This document shows, piece by piece, positions 1 through 13,500 of a DNA stretch of 64,000 nucleotides (position 1 is the stretch's first letter; each line of letters starts with the position of its first letter). A model generated the notes under the pieces. The model was not told where the DNA came from. It did not search any database and was given only the letters and a program-made list of their open reading frames with translations. The position numbers and the translations under genes were made by a program. The DNA is taken from the NCBI GenBank assembly GCA_036023115.1, contig JAYKKT010000037.1, positions 1,913,501 through 1,977,500 on the forward strand, given 5' to 3'. This DNA is from Brasenia schreberi. Its lineage: Eukaryota > Streptophyta > Magnoliopsida > Nymphaeales > Cabombaceae.

Positions 1-313
1 ATTATATTCATAGCTCAGCTGCTGACATTTTTCAGTTGATCAGCTGCTATAATATGTTAGAATGCAGATTTGTTTTCGCAAGATGGCATTAGCTTTAATT
101 GTTTAGATGTTGGTGACTAGCCAACTGTTGAGCTGCTGACAAATGAAGTTGTCCTTTGATCTTTCTGTAGAATTACTTTCACGCTGAACTGAGCTATTAG
201 AAATGAAAGTGTCTTCACTCGAAACCGGTTGAGGGTTCAAATGAAATAGAGAAAAGAAAAGAAAAGAAAAAGGAATCAGTGGTTCACTAAACTAAATTAT
301 GTATTTGTTTCAG

Positions 314-1180
314 GATGATCTCAAATAGAGAGTCTGCAAGGCGTTCACGAAGAAGAAAACAAGCTCATCTAGGTGAGCTTGAGAAACAGGTTTTTCTCTT
401 CCCATCTCTCTGCCATTTTATTTCTGAGAAATTTAATTGTGGTAATCACTTCTTTCAAATGTAATTATCAGGTATCACAGTTGAGGGTCGAGAACTCATC
501 ATTGCAGAAGCGACTTACAGGTATTAGCCAGAAGTCCAATGAGGCGGCCGTAGATAATAGAATTTTAAAAGCAGATGTTGAAACATTGAGAACAAAGGCA
601 AGTTCTATTGTGACTAGGATGAATTCATGATGCCGCCTCTTGTTTAGGTCATCGTTTGTTCGTTGGGATCAAAGGCTTGAGATTGAATTTGTTGAGATCA
701 GATTTCTTGGTAGGTGTTTCATCCTTGGCCTTAATGGCTGTCATGTGTATTCCTCAGGTCAAGATGGCTGAAGAGACCATGAAGCGAGTTACTGGTGTGG
801 GGTCCGGACCTCTGTTTCAGACAATGTTGGACATGTCATCGGCAAACATGCAATTCTCCGGCAGCCCATCAGATAACACAGCAGATCCTGTTATGCCTGT
901 GCAAGATGAGTCAAAACACTTCTATCAGCCGGTCCATGTTCAGGGGTTGAATAATGGCGTCTCAGACATCAATAATGGGTGGGAAAATCTTCATGGTTTG
1001 ATAGGCAAGACTGAAAGCGCGGCATCTCTACTGCGGGTCGCAAGCCTGGAGCACTTGCAGAAGCGGATTCATGGAGGTCCAAGTGCAGGTCCACTCGTCC
1101 CTCAGAATGGTGGCTGGAGTCCAGAAAACACCAACTTAGTGAATGACAGTGGTAAGCCAAGCAAAACATACGCAGTGTGA
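314..1180 (+). CDS. Group C bZIP transcription factor, 3' half (Opaque2/bZIP10-25-63 type)
   Basis: Sequence-specific nuclear DNA-binding protein that acts as a leucine-zipper dimer. Three exons are readable: 314-389, 472-597 and 758-1180. The first carries the basic region ([16 protein letters not shown]), where N and R of the N-x7-R signature contact DNA. It enters with one base left over from an upstream exon outside the window. The second carries the zipper heptads (leucines in [13 protein letters not shown] onward). The third continues with [12 protein letters not shown] and ends in an HLQKRIHGG tail, both typical of plant group C bZIPs. The stop is TGA at 1178-1180. Intron 1 (390-471) is GT-AG; intron 2 is GC-AG. 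All joins keep the frame. Group C proteins regulate seed storage and energy or amino-acid starvation genes, usually as heterodimers with group S1 partners; that role is family knowledge. The 5' exons are not in view. Confidence 0.9.
598..757 (+). other. GC-AG intron in the bZIP gene
   Basis: The zipper exon ends ACAAAG and the next bases are GCAAGT, the standard context of a rare GC donor. The acceptor is TTCCTCAG before GTCAAGATG. Removing 598-757 joins the frame exactly at the family-conserved K-V-K-M-A-E-E junction. No GT donor nearby keeps that frame. Confidence 0.8.
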
Positions 1181-2400
1181 GCAGAGGAATGTTTTATTCA
1201 TTTGCAGATGACTAATGAAAAGAAACTATTTCTGATTCTTTATTCAGTTGATACACGCTGTTTGTGGATCTAGTTGAAATGCAAATGTTTTCTTAGAGGT
1301 ATTTATCTATCGAAATGGTTGAGGAGGGTCTATTTAGGACTGTTTCGTGGGAGAGTCAGGCCCATGCAATTGCTAATGTCACTCTAAGTTGAGCTTGTTT
1401 TGTGATTTCGTTGTTACATGGCCACTATACGTGGAGCAGATGGACAAGATAGAAACTGTCTGGCGATCCTCCTGGTGATGAACTGACAGTTACCTCGAAC
1501 CAACACTGGCTCGTTTTCTTTAGCGAGGACAGGGACAAGAGAGAAAAGCCTTCTATACGTTGGCAAGAGCCAAGAGGGGCCTACTGGTCTACCTTAGCAG
1601 GACTGGCTTCCCTCGAGTGCAGGTTCTGACGACATTGTATTCTTGAATTTGAAAGTTTATTGATACATCTGTATTGAAACCCATTCATCTATTAATTGCG
1701 TGAAAAGGTACAGTTTTTTTTCATAAATGTTTGAATGGAAGGAACTGGATGAAGAAGCATCACATATTTTGACATATATCAAGGATGGAATAAAAGTAAA
1801 AGAAAATCGGTTGATTGGATGAAGGGGTCGCCTCTACCTTCTATTGGTGGACAAGATCTATTAACAGTTGGAATTGGTTTCCCACTCTCTCCGTGGGAGC
1901 TACTAGAAGTAGTAAACGCCTTTGGCACTTGACTTCGACACTGATTCACACTCCTCCCCTTTGTGAGGGAGGGTTGCTGATCACCTTTATGTCTGCACTA
2001 AATTATTTGCGTTTCCAGCATGGTGTTTCCTCTTCATATATACTCCAACTTTTAGTAGCAGCCACAACTCTAATTTTTTCCAGAATGCTGATTTCTTCTT
2101 GTAAAAGTATCCCCCACTCCTTCCATCAGAAATGAATGTCGTCATTGATGCGAAAATCCCATCTTGGGAGCGGGCAGAGATTGAAATTGGTCGTTTGCTC
2201 ACTAGTTTTAAGAGATCATATGTATTCTTTTTGCAATTTTTACAAAGCTCTAGTTTTAAGAGGCAAGAATATGTACGAAGAATGAGTCGCTTCATAAATG
2301 CCGTGCCTTTTAAAGGTGCACAGAAGCCCTTTGGTATTTCTCCACTTTTTGGAGGAGTATTTTCCCTGAATCGAAAGAAAAATTGAGTTCAGTGACTAGC
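1181..2400. other. 3' flank of bZIP gene, no further gene seen
   Basis: The first few hundred bases are presumably bZIP 3' UTR. The remaining open frames are short, show no family motif and are not supported as genes. Confidence 0.4.
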
Positions 2401-2455
2401 AAATAAGCTCATGCTTTCTACGTAAACAACCTTCGAGGATGTTGCACCTAGAATT

Positions 2456-2557
<102 letters not shown>

Positions 2558-2778
2558 AAACCGATTGAAATAGAGAACCACAAGAAACCCATCATCTCTA
2601 CCATTGAATTGAAATCAACTGTAGTGATTTTAATTAAAAGTATCATTGTACTTTTATATTTTATATATTTTATTTTTTATCATATCAGTCACTCATCTTA
2701 AAGATCGAACAATTGTGATGGGTTTTTTGTAGTTCTTTATTTTGATGAGTTCCCTAAATTTAGACTCTCTTTATATAC

Positions 2779-3270
2779 ACCAACAACAATAACAAAACCT
2801 TTTTCCATATTAGATGTGGTAGACTATATAGATTATTTGCTTCCATAGATAATGATCATGTTCATGCTAACAATTAACTCAACAAAAACTAGATAATTTT
2901 TTATTATTTTCTTCCAACACTTTTGTGATCTTTCTCCTTTTTTTTTATATTTTGACAATTTAGTTTCTCGCACCCTCATATCGGAGCTTCCTTTGGTCAT
3001 CTTTATACATGTTTGAACCATTTTAAATGATTTCCTCTCATTTTATCATTTATTGGTGTCACTCTTAGTTTCTTTCTAATAATTTCAATATGTATACAGT
3101 CTTCACTTGCGTGACCACTCATTGATCTCAATATCTTAATTTATGTCATGCATATCTTTTGTACATATTGATAACTATTCAACACTCATAACCATTTACC
3201 TTTTAACTTTAATTATATCTTTTTTATATAAAATATCTAATGCACCTCTCCATTTTAACTAACCTACATT
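2779..3270 (-). mobile_element. RTE-type LINE, 3'-terminal fragment
   Basis: Read on the minus strand the segment ends in the TTGTTATTGTTG-type tail and the AGGTTTTG block typical of plant RTE LINE 3' ends (plus strand: CAACAACAATAACAAAACC at 2780). The stretch at 3180-3260, including the AACACTCATAACC and CTAATGCACCTCTCCATTTTAA motifs, recurs in the LINE fragment near 27.7 kb. Only the tail is recognisable and no coding frame survives. Confidence 0.6.
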
Positions 3271-5580
3271 AATTATATATATGTGAAGTTTGGACCGAAT
3301 CGGGTCCAACAGACCTGATCCTATCCATTCGGGTCCCACGTGGAACCTGATACTTGGAGTGGCAAACAAGAGCTCTGTAAACTCCAGTTATGGTCATGAC
3401 GACCACCTCTCGCAAACAAGGAAGGCGGTGCCGCTCACGTTTATAAGAGAGAGGGAGAGAAAGAGAGAGAAGAAAGAGAGCTAGAGACATGGGCGATGGA
3501 GAAGGGTAGGGGATTGCCAGAAAATGGTCGATTGAAGGGACAACGGCCAAGTCCTTTTGCAAAATGGCCAAGGTATAGGAACCACCCTTTTTCACACGTT
3601 TTAAAGGTGAAATCGCGGAAAACTATTAGGTTTCTGACGATATTTTGGGAAAAAAGGGTCAACAAACCCTTTTCTTGTCTTTTCTGGTGAAACCACCGGT
3701 GGTCAATGGTTGCCACTACAGGAAAATAGTCTGCTGCTAGTGGCAAACCTGTTGGCTATGGTGGAAGGGAATAAATCGTCCAAAAATGCCGATTTTGGTA
3801 GTCGAACTGGTGGTTGGCGGGTGGACCGACACAACGTGGCATGTCGTGTCGGTTTGGATGACACTGAACATGACACCGAGATAGTGTCCTTGTAGAGACA
3901 CGGTTCCAGATTCGGGTATACATGAACCAAGATCCGTTTTAAACAAATTTGGATCTGACCTATTTTATTGGATCCAAACAAGACTATATGGATCCAGATT
4001 AGGTTTTTTAGGCTTTTCAGACTCATTTGAGATCCAATTTCGACGTGATTTTAACTATTGAGTTTTTATTTGAATATAGAATAATATTATATTTTTATCA
4101 TGATTTAAGGATTAAATTGAGGTGATTAAGGGGGAGTTATCACTATTATAATTGGATTTGCATGGAGACGTTAGGTAGGTGGATGTGTTCTCTTTTCAGT
4201 TATGTGCTACATGTAGTTTTAATTGCTTTCATATGATATATGAGATTGCGAAATATTTATTAATGCTGTTAAATGAGTATATATGTATTGACTTATGAAA
4301 TAGTCTTTTAAAATGCTTTCATGACTATATGGATGCATGACATGAGTGTACTTGTGTGTGAGTAAACCACTTGATAGGTATGGATCTATCTTTCACAATG
4401 GTATGAGACGTTGATGGATTATAGATGAATATATCTATTAGTGTTAGCTCGTTGATTGCCATTATATGCGAGTGAAATACTATTAGTATAGATTTATTTT
4501 CCACGACAGTGTATGACATTAATGGATTATAGATGAACATATTGGATAGTCCTAACTTGTGGATCTGTTGAGTTGTGTTAGCTATTTCGTTGGTTAAGCT
4601 AGTTTGCACTTATAGTTGCCATGAACAACTCATATCGGTTACGACATGCCTAAGTTGGGGATAAGTGAAACTAGTTGTTGATAATAGAGAGTTTATGTAT
4701 AGTAGAATGAATTTGATACATATATGAACATGTGATTTGATATAGATAAATTATTTTGACATAACTGAATATATGCAATTGATGTGGATGTGGATGTGGA
4801 TGTAGATGTGTGGACCCTAAGAGATGACTCAGTGGATGTTACTGTGGATATGGGATGTGACTTTGGAGATATTGTTGTGATTATATGATTGAATGCATGA
4901 CTCTATTAGTGGGGCATCCAAATACTTTTGTCTTGTGGAGCTGAGGGGTTGCACTTGGTGGACCCTTGTGAGGCATCAAAATTCTAGGCTCAACATGCTG
5001 AGAGCGTTGTCGGAGGTCATGTGGCTGGATAAGAGTATGGTGCGGGTAACTCCTATGGCGTGATAGTGGTTTGTTATACTATAGCATGATATCGAAACTA
5101 AGTTGTATATTGATGAGTGCTTGAGTATGCATACATGTTTGGTAATTGTATTGATTTTGTTAGATGATATATTTTCTCAACGCTTGGTTTGAAATGATGC
5201 ATGTCTCTAGTATGAGTACTTATGGAAAGACCACATCCATCTATGAGCATAGTATAATGCCCAAATTTTATTTTATATGAATTTCAGGTTATAGATAGCA
5301 GAGATACTGAGCACGTGGGACGTTAAAGTAGGACTTTGTCTTACGCTGCTAGATGGTAGGAATTGATAGGATCCTTGTAGTTTTGAATTTCTTTTGTTGT
5401 ACCAATGCCTTATTGGATCTTAAATTGTTTATAAATAAATAAACTTTGGATGTGTCTTTCATTGCACGGGTTATGCTGCCTTCATATTTGTTAATGGTTC
5501 ATGAGTATCAACCACGTAGCATGGACATGCCTTATGTCATGTTGGTCGACACTTGTGGGATATTACAATAATCTTCATGA
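3271..5580. other. Unclassified repeat-like intergenic DNA
   Basis: No gene is supported. The 4.7-5.5 kb part is rich in short TGTGGA / GATGTGGATG runs and ends in an AT-rich AAATAAATAAAC stretch, which resembles part of a Ty3/gypsy LTR. I found no paired repeat or target duplication to confirm this. Confidence 0.3.
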
Positions 5581-5584
5581 ATTT

Positions 5585-8112
5585 TTCTGTCACTGTTAAA
5601 ACTTAAGCATTTAAAACTTTTCTTATGAAGGATACAATGTGTATAAATCTTATTTTATATTATCTGAAGTAACCAAATAATCAAATTTGCATTCCACATA
5701 TTTTATCTTTGTTCTACTAAGTCAAAAGCATTTACTTTCTAATAATTTTCTATAAACTTTTCCTTTAGACTCGTCAACTTACATAATGCCATTCATAAAT
5801 AATATGCACCAAGGTACTACATCTTCAATATATTTTGCTAACTTATTAGCAACCACTATAAATAAATATGAACTTAAAGTTGACCCTTGATGTAGTCTAG
5901 TATTAACTTCAAAAAATGTATTTATTTTTCATGAGTCCTTACATGTGTACCATCATAAATGTTTCCTATAAGATTGATGTATGCCAATAAGATACCTCTT
6001 TTCCAAGGTTCTCCAAATAATATCTCTTGGTACCATATCGTAAGCTTTTTCTAAATTAATAAATACTATGTAAAGATTCTTTTTTGTTCTAAAATATTTT
6101 ATACAACGTCTCAATTTGTGAATAGCCTCAACAATAGATCTTTATGGTATCAATTCAAATTAGCTGTCTATTTTACTTGATACTTGTCTAGACTTATGTT
6201 TAATAATTTTTTTCTATAATTTTGTAGTATGGCTTATTAGCTTGATACCATCATAATTCGTACAATTATAAATGTGTCTATTGTTATTGTATATGGGTAT
6301 AATTGTATTTATCCTTCATTCTCGAGGCATCTTTTGATTTCTTCATATTTCATTACATAATCTTGTATGCCAAGTAATACCAGTCTCTCTTAGGATTTTT
6401 CATACTTCTATCGAAATATTACTTAATCATATAAATTTATCAATCTTTATAAGTTTAAGAGTCTCTTTTAATTTATTACTTTGAGTATGTCGGTAGAAAC
6501 TGTGATTTATATATTCTTTTGATTTGATTAGTTCTCTTAAACTAACATTAGCATTTATACTTTTGTTAAAAAGCTTATAAAAATAATTTTTTATCTAGTT
6601 TTGAAATCATCACTTGTCACTAGAATCTTAAAATCCTCAACTTTGATATATCTAATAAAAATAATATTTTTAATTTTCTTATCTCTATCCTTAACTATCT
6701 TAAAAATACATCTTTCACTGTCTTGTGAATATATCTTTGATATAAATCATTTTAAAATTTAGTTTTTGTTTCACTGACAGTTCTTCTCACTTCATTCGTT
6801 ATTCCTTTATAAGTCTCTTAAGTTTCATTGGTCTTGTTGGTATAATGATATTTGTAGCATTGTCTTCTTCATCTTAATTTAATCTTGCACCACTTCACTC
6901 CACCACAAAACTTTCTTTTTCGTTGTTACACATTTTTTAGATTTATCTAAAATGTTATTTTCTACTTTCCTAATATGTATAACCATATTATTCTATATAT
7001 GAGAAGGTATACCAATATAATTTCAAGCATCATCTTCAAGAACTTTTTGTATAATTATATCTTTTTTCTCATTTTTGAAGTTCCATCGTTTCGTCTGAGT
7101 TTGTGTACTTTCTTACAATAAAATCCATAATTAAAAGTTGATGTTGAGTAGTTAAGCTTTTTCTTTAAATTATCTTGTAATCCTTATAATATGATCCATT
7201 TTCTATCCTACAAGACAAATAATCAATTTGTGTTTACAACAAATCACTCTTATAAGTAATTAAATGTTTATCTCATTTTCTAACAATTGTATTGGTTATA
7301 AAGAGATCATATGTTATAACAAAATTTAAAATTTACTTACCTTTCTCATTTAAATCCTTAAAACTATAGTTTTCATGAATACATTGATATCCTAATATCT
7401 TTTTATCCACATATCCATTTAGATCTCCTCTCAAACAAAGCATCTCTTTTTATGAAATTCTTTGAATTACCTTATATAACTCTCCCAAAAATTTCTTGTT
7501 TATATTATCTTTTAGTTCTACTTGAAGTGTATAAGCACAAACTATATTTAAAGCCTCTATTCCTAATGCTAATTTCACTATCATAATTAGGTTCTCGTGT
7601 CATTGTATCTACAACTTTAAATCTTCATTTATAATAATACGAACTCTATTTTGAGCATTTTCTCTTGAGTACGATAATTTAAAACCTTTATTATCAATCT
7701 CTTTTTCTTTTTCTCCAACCTACTTTGTCTCTTGTAAATATAGAATGTGAATATTTCTCTTAATTATAGTATTTACCACCTTCATTAGCTAGCTTCTTTA
7801 CTCCCACATCCGTATAGGTGAGGAGACACTTTTTGTAATTTATTCACTATATTCAAATGATAGTGTAACGGGCCTATTTTTTACCGGTACACGTCTATAA
7901 TATGGGAACCCTTCTTGTAATTGATTCACTATATTTGTATCAAGATGTAGAAGTTTTGCTTATTTTTCATTATATTCATACTCAATAGTGCATAACTAAG
8001 AGAGAATGTCGTAACAAAGTGTTCATAATGTCTAGAATCTATGATAGATAAATCTAATAAAATTTTATGCTAATTATCGCAAGTCTAACACAATCCTCCC
8101 CCTTTATCTACC
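5585..8112 (-). mobile_element. Degenerate RTE-clade LINE, near full length
   Basis: On the minus strand the reverse transcriptase core is readable near 5820-5920 (LHQGSTLS-YLF, then a short gap and VANKLA), the RTE form of the RT motif. The 5' end near 8112 matches the start of the plus-strand copy at 55.4 kb (GGATTGTGTTAGACTT...). The 3' end at about 5585 matches the KYLG-like C-terminal segment seen again at 36.0 and 27.8 kb. Frames are riddled with stops, so the copy is dead. RTE elements encode an APE endonuclease plus RT; the endonuclease half (about 7-8 kb) is only weakly recognisable here. Confidence 0.75.
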
Positions 8113-8811
8113 TATCATAGAAGCTGTCAACTCTTGCTTGATCAAAAGTATGATAATAATAACATTGTTCTTTTTCATTTTTCCAAAATTCTTAAGGTTT
8201 TTACATTATACTTATACTACCGAAAAATAATGAGTGAATATCTTAAAGGTGGGCCGATCTAATTTTTTATATATAATATATATAGAAAAACTGGGAGTTA
8301 TTAGATACCTTTCTATATTAGATTCTACTAAATAATTTAAGTCATTTGTCAACATCGATAAAAAGATCAATGTCATTTAATACACATGAGTATATTAAAT
8401 GCAACACAAGATGAGTATCTTGATTACTACCTTATGATTGATCATGAATGTGATGATAAAGCAATATCTAATTTAAGAGGTTGTCTAAGAGCTCTCACTC
8501 TCTCTATACACACTGTGTGTGTGCATGAGAGATATTTGGGTTCTCAAGAAATCAAATTACAATTACTCTCGGGACTTGTCTACATCATGGAAACCTGCAA
8601 TAGATCCACATCCTAATTGCAACAAGAAAAAGAAGGATCCACATCTTAATAATCGGAACCTCAAAAGGGGGAGATAAGGTCTTCGGTCCTGCTAAAAGTT
8701 GAGAACCAGAACCGATCGATGTGCCATCTTCCTTCCTCGTTTGCGTCATTAAGTAAATAGACTTCAGGCAGCTTCGTAAATTGTCATCAGTGGCCTGCCC
8801 AATAAAGTGGA
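8113..8811. other. 5' flank of eL27, no gene seen
   Basis: AT-rich with short open frames and no recognisable motif. A short (TC)/(GT) run lies near 8500. Promoter-like features begin only close to the eL27 frame. Confidence 0.4.
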
Positions 8812-8819
8812 ACCCTAAT
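8812..8819 (+). promoter_or_regulatory. Telo-box (AACCCTAA) upstream of eL27
   Basis: AACCCTAA lies about 40 bases before the eL27 frame, followed by a pyrimidine-rich stretch (TTTTCTTTCA). Telo-boxes close to the transcription start are characteristic of plant ribosomal-protein promoters. The position suggests that transcription starts just downstream. Confidence 0.6.
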
Positions 8820-8853
8820 ACCCATTTACATTTTCTTTCACACACACACAGAG

Positions 8854-9258
8854 GTGAAGTTTCTTAAGCAGAACAAGGCGGTGATTGTCCTTCAGGGTCG
8901 CTATGCAGGCCGGAAGGCGGTAATCGTTCGTCCATTCGAAGAAGGAACGCGTGACCGTCCCTACGGGCACTGCCTAGCCGCCGGCGTCGTGAAGTACCCA
9001 AGCAAGGTGATTCGCAAGGACCCTGCGAAGAAGACGGCGAAGAAATCGCGCGTGAAGGTGTCCGTGAAGCTCGTCAACTACAACCACATCATGCCCACCC
9101 GGTACACCCTCGACGTCGACCTCAAGGATGTCATTACCGTTGACGCCCTCCAATCGCGGGACAAGAAGGTGGCTGTCGCGAAGGAGGCAAAGGCTCGGTT
9201 CGAAGAGAGGTTCAAGTCGGGGAAGAACCGGTGGTTCTTCACCAATCTCCGATTTTGA
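8854..9258 (+). CDS. RPL27: 60S ribosomal protein eL27 (RPL27), intact frame lacking ATG
   Basis: Component of the large cytosolic ribosomal subunit. From Val-2 to the stop (TGA 9256-9258) the frame is complete with no interruption: [53 protein letters not shown] and the C-terminal [12 protein letters not shown] are all at their usual places. The length equals the family's usual 135 residues apart from Met-1. The family begins M-V-K-F-L; here the codon before GTG (Val-2) is GAG, not ATG. The next in-frame Met is about 80 codons in. Either three bases were lost or altered, or an upstream exon ending in ATG is spliced to AG/GTGAAG at 8853/8854 after the pyrimidine-rich tract. GC-rich wobble positions suggest recent or ongoing selection. 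The identity is certain; whether it is expressed is open. Confidence 0.85.
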   Translation: MKFLKQNKAVIVLQGRYAGRKAVIVRPFEEGTRDRPYGHCLAAGVVKYPSKVIRKDPAKKTAKKSRVKVSVKLVNYNHIMPTRYTLDVDLKDVITVDALQSRDKKVAVAKEAKARFEERFKSGKNRWFFTNLRF

Positions 9259-10497
9259 AGGCGCGATTCCGTATTTCGCTTGCTTGCTCTTCTTTCTTAG
9301 TAATTTTGGTCTGTGATGAGATCTGAATGACGGATTTTGATGAACATTTGTCGTTCTTTTCATCTTTATTTTATACTTAGAGACTTCGTGTGTTTTCTAG
9401 ATTTTGCATAATTCTTATGTTGGATATCATGATATCTAGAAATGTTGGTACTTGCATTTATGTTACTTTTGTGGGAGGCTGGTTAGGCCTTCCCATCGGC
9501 CGCTAGGGTAAGACCGAAACAGGCGTGGTTGGAGGGACATGGTCTTGAAGCAGAACCACGTTTAGGTACGGTCGAGAATTGCCAACCACTATGGGGGGAA
9601 AATATAACGAATTGATACTGGCTTTTGTGGAATGTGAAGGTTGGATTTTACAATGGTCGTCGAGTCTTTGATCTTCAGTGATAGATGTCGATTTACCGAG
9701 TTTAGTTCAGTGGAGAATTCTAAATGTGTTTGAACTGATGAAGATGCATGACTTTGGTTGTCCATGAGGATATTTGATTTGATAAGTAGGGCCCTTAAGG
9801 AGTTCACGAAATAAAGGTGTCGGGTGCTAGCTACATTGCTGTGGTAACTGCAAGATTCAATGTATTCTTCCGGGGATGCTTAGATTAGATGAGCAAGAAA
9901 TGGCAGTATACCCAAACATATTTGATTCATACCCTAATCGATCATATGCTTCTTTAGAGATGGAGAATATGTGCCTGTTTTAGCACGCAAATGGATGCAT
10001 TCAGAGGCTGCAGACCAGAGATATACACATGCAATGACTGTTTAATTGGTTTGATAGGTGGGTGTAGGCTCTTCTCACCCTTTAGCCTCGAGTATCTTAG
10101 TCGGGAGAAAAAAGGAAGTTAATGAACCTGTGAGTCGTGCCTTAATGCAACGAACACAGCTCCATGGTGACTCTGTTGAGTGATTCTGGCAGCTCCAATC
10201 TGAAAATGGTCTTTCGATGAGAACATGAAGCGCGATGCACGGCAAGTCACAGCTAGTAAGGGGGCTATTGAGACTGGTCGAGGAAGAGTTCTTGATTTCC
10301 AAAATATGCGGTTGATCAAGATTCTAATTATTCTCTTTTAGCCTCAAAAGTCCCTATTTTGTGTACCAAGAAAGTACATGGGCTATTGATGTGATGATTT
10401 GAGATATACATTAGTATGAATCAAGTTGTTTATCTGTATAGGCGCTTTCATCCCTTCACCAATGACAAGAACTAGATCCGGTAGGGATGAGAAACAT
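9259..10497. other. 3' flank of eL27, no gene seen
   Basis: Includes the probable eL27 3' UTR. The rest shows no protein motif or repeat structure that I recognise. Confidence 0.4.
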
Positions 10498-10502
10498 GAG
10501 TT

Positions 10503-13500
10503 TGTCACGTGTATGATTTCGGATGGTACCTATGCCTTAAAACCCATGGGTCCTTTTGTTACCTCTTTCCTTACCGTGTAAATCTCTCTTATACTTACTC
10601 GAGTTAGCCATGTAGCCCTATGGGCCTCATTCTCATGAAACTGTGAGGTATTCTAGCTAGGCTCACCTATAAATAGGCTTCAAATCGAAGTGTCTGATGC
10701 AAATCGACTGCCTTTTTGGACGAGAATTTGGTGAGGTAAGTTGCCGATATGAAACCTTGACGATTTCTGCACGAATCTAAGTAAGGCGAACGAGAATGTC
10801 GCCAAAATCCGTGTTGACCTATCATTCTGAGATAGATCTGAACGTATACCAACACGATTACGAGTGGATCGTCAAGGTTGAAGGAAAATCATTAGTGAAG
10901 ATGATCAAAGTGAAGCGATCAGAGAAGGATCACTCAATCATCGTGTTGTGTGGAGAGATCTATAGTTGCAGAAGAACTGCCCCACCCTCCTGGCTATCCT
11001 TAAGAATGAAAAAGAGGATGAAATAATGGGCGAACAGGTGTCACCCGAGATCGAAGGGGTGTTGACTGAGTACAAGGACATGATGCCTGTGGAATTGCCT
11101 AAAAGATTGCTTTCGAGACGGGTGACCGACCAAGAGATTGAGTTGAAGCCCAAGGCTAAGGCTTCGTACAAGGCCCGCATACCGCATGAGCCCTCCCAAG
11201 TTAGAGGAGCTCTGGATACAACTGGGAGAGCTCCTGAATTTAGATGGTATGTTGCACGTGTGGATTATCGGACCTTGACTATGGTCATGATAAGAGATCG
11301 ATACCCTCTTCTCCTAGTGGCTGACCTCTTTGATTGGTTAGGAGGAGTGCAATGGCTCAGTAAGTTAGACCTTAGGTCGGGGTATTATCAAGTGCACATA
11401 GCAGGGATGAGGCCAAAACGGCTATAGTGATTTGATACAAACCGTATGAGTTTTGGGTGATGCCCTTGGGCTAACCAATGCACTCACAATGTTTTATCGC
11501 CTCATGAATAAGGTCCTAAATGGGTACATCAACAAGTTTGTGGTGGTCTACCTAGATGACATTGTCATCTACAATCGAAGCTTAGAGGAGCACGCCTGAC
11601 ACCTCTTTCTTGTGTTTGAGAGACTACGCGAACACTCTCTCTACATAAAGAGGGAGAAGTGCGAGTTTGCGAAAACTCGGATCACTTTCTTGGGTCATAT
11701 AATTGGCGGATATGCATCAACCCCCAAAAGTGTGTGCCATCGAAGGATGGGAGGCACCCCCATACGGTGAGTGAGTTATGGAGCTTTCTTGGCCTAGTAA
11801 ACTACTACTAGAAGCTCATTAGGCACTTCTCAAAGATGACAACTCCACTCATTGAGCTTTCGAAGAAGGGCTCCCCTTGGTCGTGGACTTCAAAGTGTGC
11901 CGAGGCCTTTGAAGCCCTCAAGTCAGTCGTAGTATGTAAGGAGCCGATACTTCGCCTCCCCAACTTTACACGACCTTTCGTTGTGAGTACGAATAAGTGA
12001 CTTAGCATTAGGAGTCATTCTCACACAATGACATCTCATAGCTTTTGAGAGCTTAAAGCTCAAAGAGGTCAAAACTCAATACCATGCTTATGAAAGAGAG
12101 TTGTTGGTCATGTTGCATTGTCTTTAACTTTGGAGAGTCTATCTTTTAGGCTCACACTTTTTGATAGTCACAGATAATGTGGCTAACACCTTCCTCAAAA
12201 ACCAAAAGAAACTCATTCTAAGGCAAGCAAGGTGACTTGAGTTGCTTGAAGAGTATGATTTTGAGTAGGTGTATAGGCCAGATGAACTTAGTCAAAAGTG
12301 CTCCTAAGAAGTCTTGTGTGTCATGACTTGACTTGAAAGAGATATGCTGCAAAAAGCCAAGCAACATGCCAAAGAAGATCCTTCGTACATCTACAAATGA
12401 GAACAAGCCTTAGCAAGCTTGATAGAAAAATACAAGGTTCAAGATGGACTTGTGTGGACCAAGAACAAATAGGTACTAGTCCCCGATGCCGGAGGATTAA
12501 TGCAGGGATTGATGTATGAGATCCACTATGTAGAGTATGCTGGACACCCTAAGAGTTGAGAGAATTGTCGCCCTCTTGGTACACGGTTATTATTGGTCTT
12601 GGATGGCTTGCGATGTGGCCGAGTATGTGCACACATATCCTATATGCCATCAAGATAAGGTGGAGTGCACGCATCCCGTTGGGTTACTACAATCTCGTCC
12701 AATTTTGGTCAAACCTTGTGGAGCATTGTCCAAGGATTTCATTTCGGGACTATCTCGAGTTAGATGGTTTCGAAATGATTCTTGTTGTAGTCGATCGATT
12801 CTCTAAATATGGCGTCTTCATAGCTGCACCTCGATAGTATAGTGCTAAGGAGATGGTGTACTTGTTTTAATGCCATGTGGTGAAGTACTTTAGCATATCA
12901 GAAGAGATAGTGAATGACTCTGATGTGCGCTTCACAAGCAAATTTTGGGTGGAGATGTTTCAATTGTTTGGAACCCAGCTATCACTCTCAAAATGATGTC
13001 CAAACCAAGAAATTAAATTCTATATTCGAAGAGTACCTATGACACTATGTGACAACAAGTCAAAAAAATTGGGTTGCTCTACTCAAAATGGTGTAGTTTA
13101 GCTATAATTCACACCGAAGTTCGTCTACTTGAATAAGCCCCTTTGAGCTCACTTTGTTTTGGCAGCCGCATGGACTACTAGAGTTAATACAAGGCAACAT
13201 GAATGAGAGTTGCCCAACTGTTCTCCATTAGATACAAGAGAGGCATGTCTTGTATGAGGAGGTCAAAAACTCCCTCACTCGAGCACAAGCCAAGATGTTT
13301 GAGTATACAAATAAGCACCGGTGAGCGGTGAAATTTTAGGTAGAAGATTGTGTATGACTTTTGGATGCCTAAGTACATTTGAAAGCAAGTCCACAAGGGC
13401 AGTGATATGGGGTAGAAACCAAAATATAACGGTCTTTTTGAGGTTAAGCAATTAGTTGGACAAGTGGCTTAGTCATTGGAGTTACTCAATCGACTCAAGT

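Noticed and set aside
8974..9363. 129-codon minus-strand frame opposite eL27
   Set aside because: Shadow of the GC-rich eL27 coding sequence; no independent motif.
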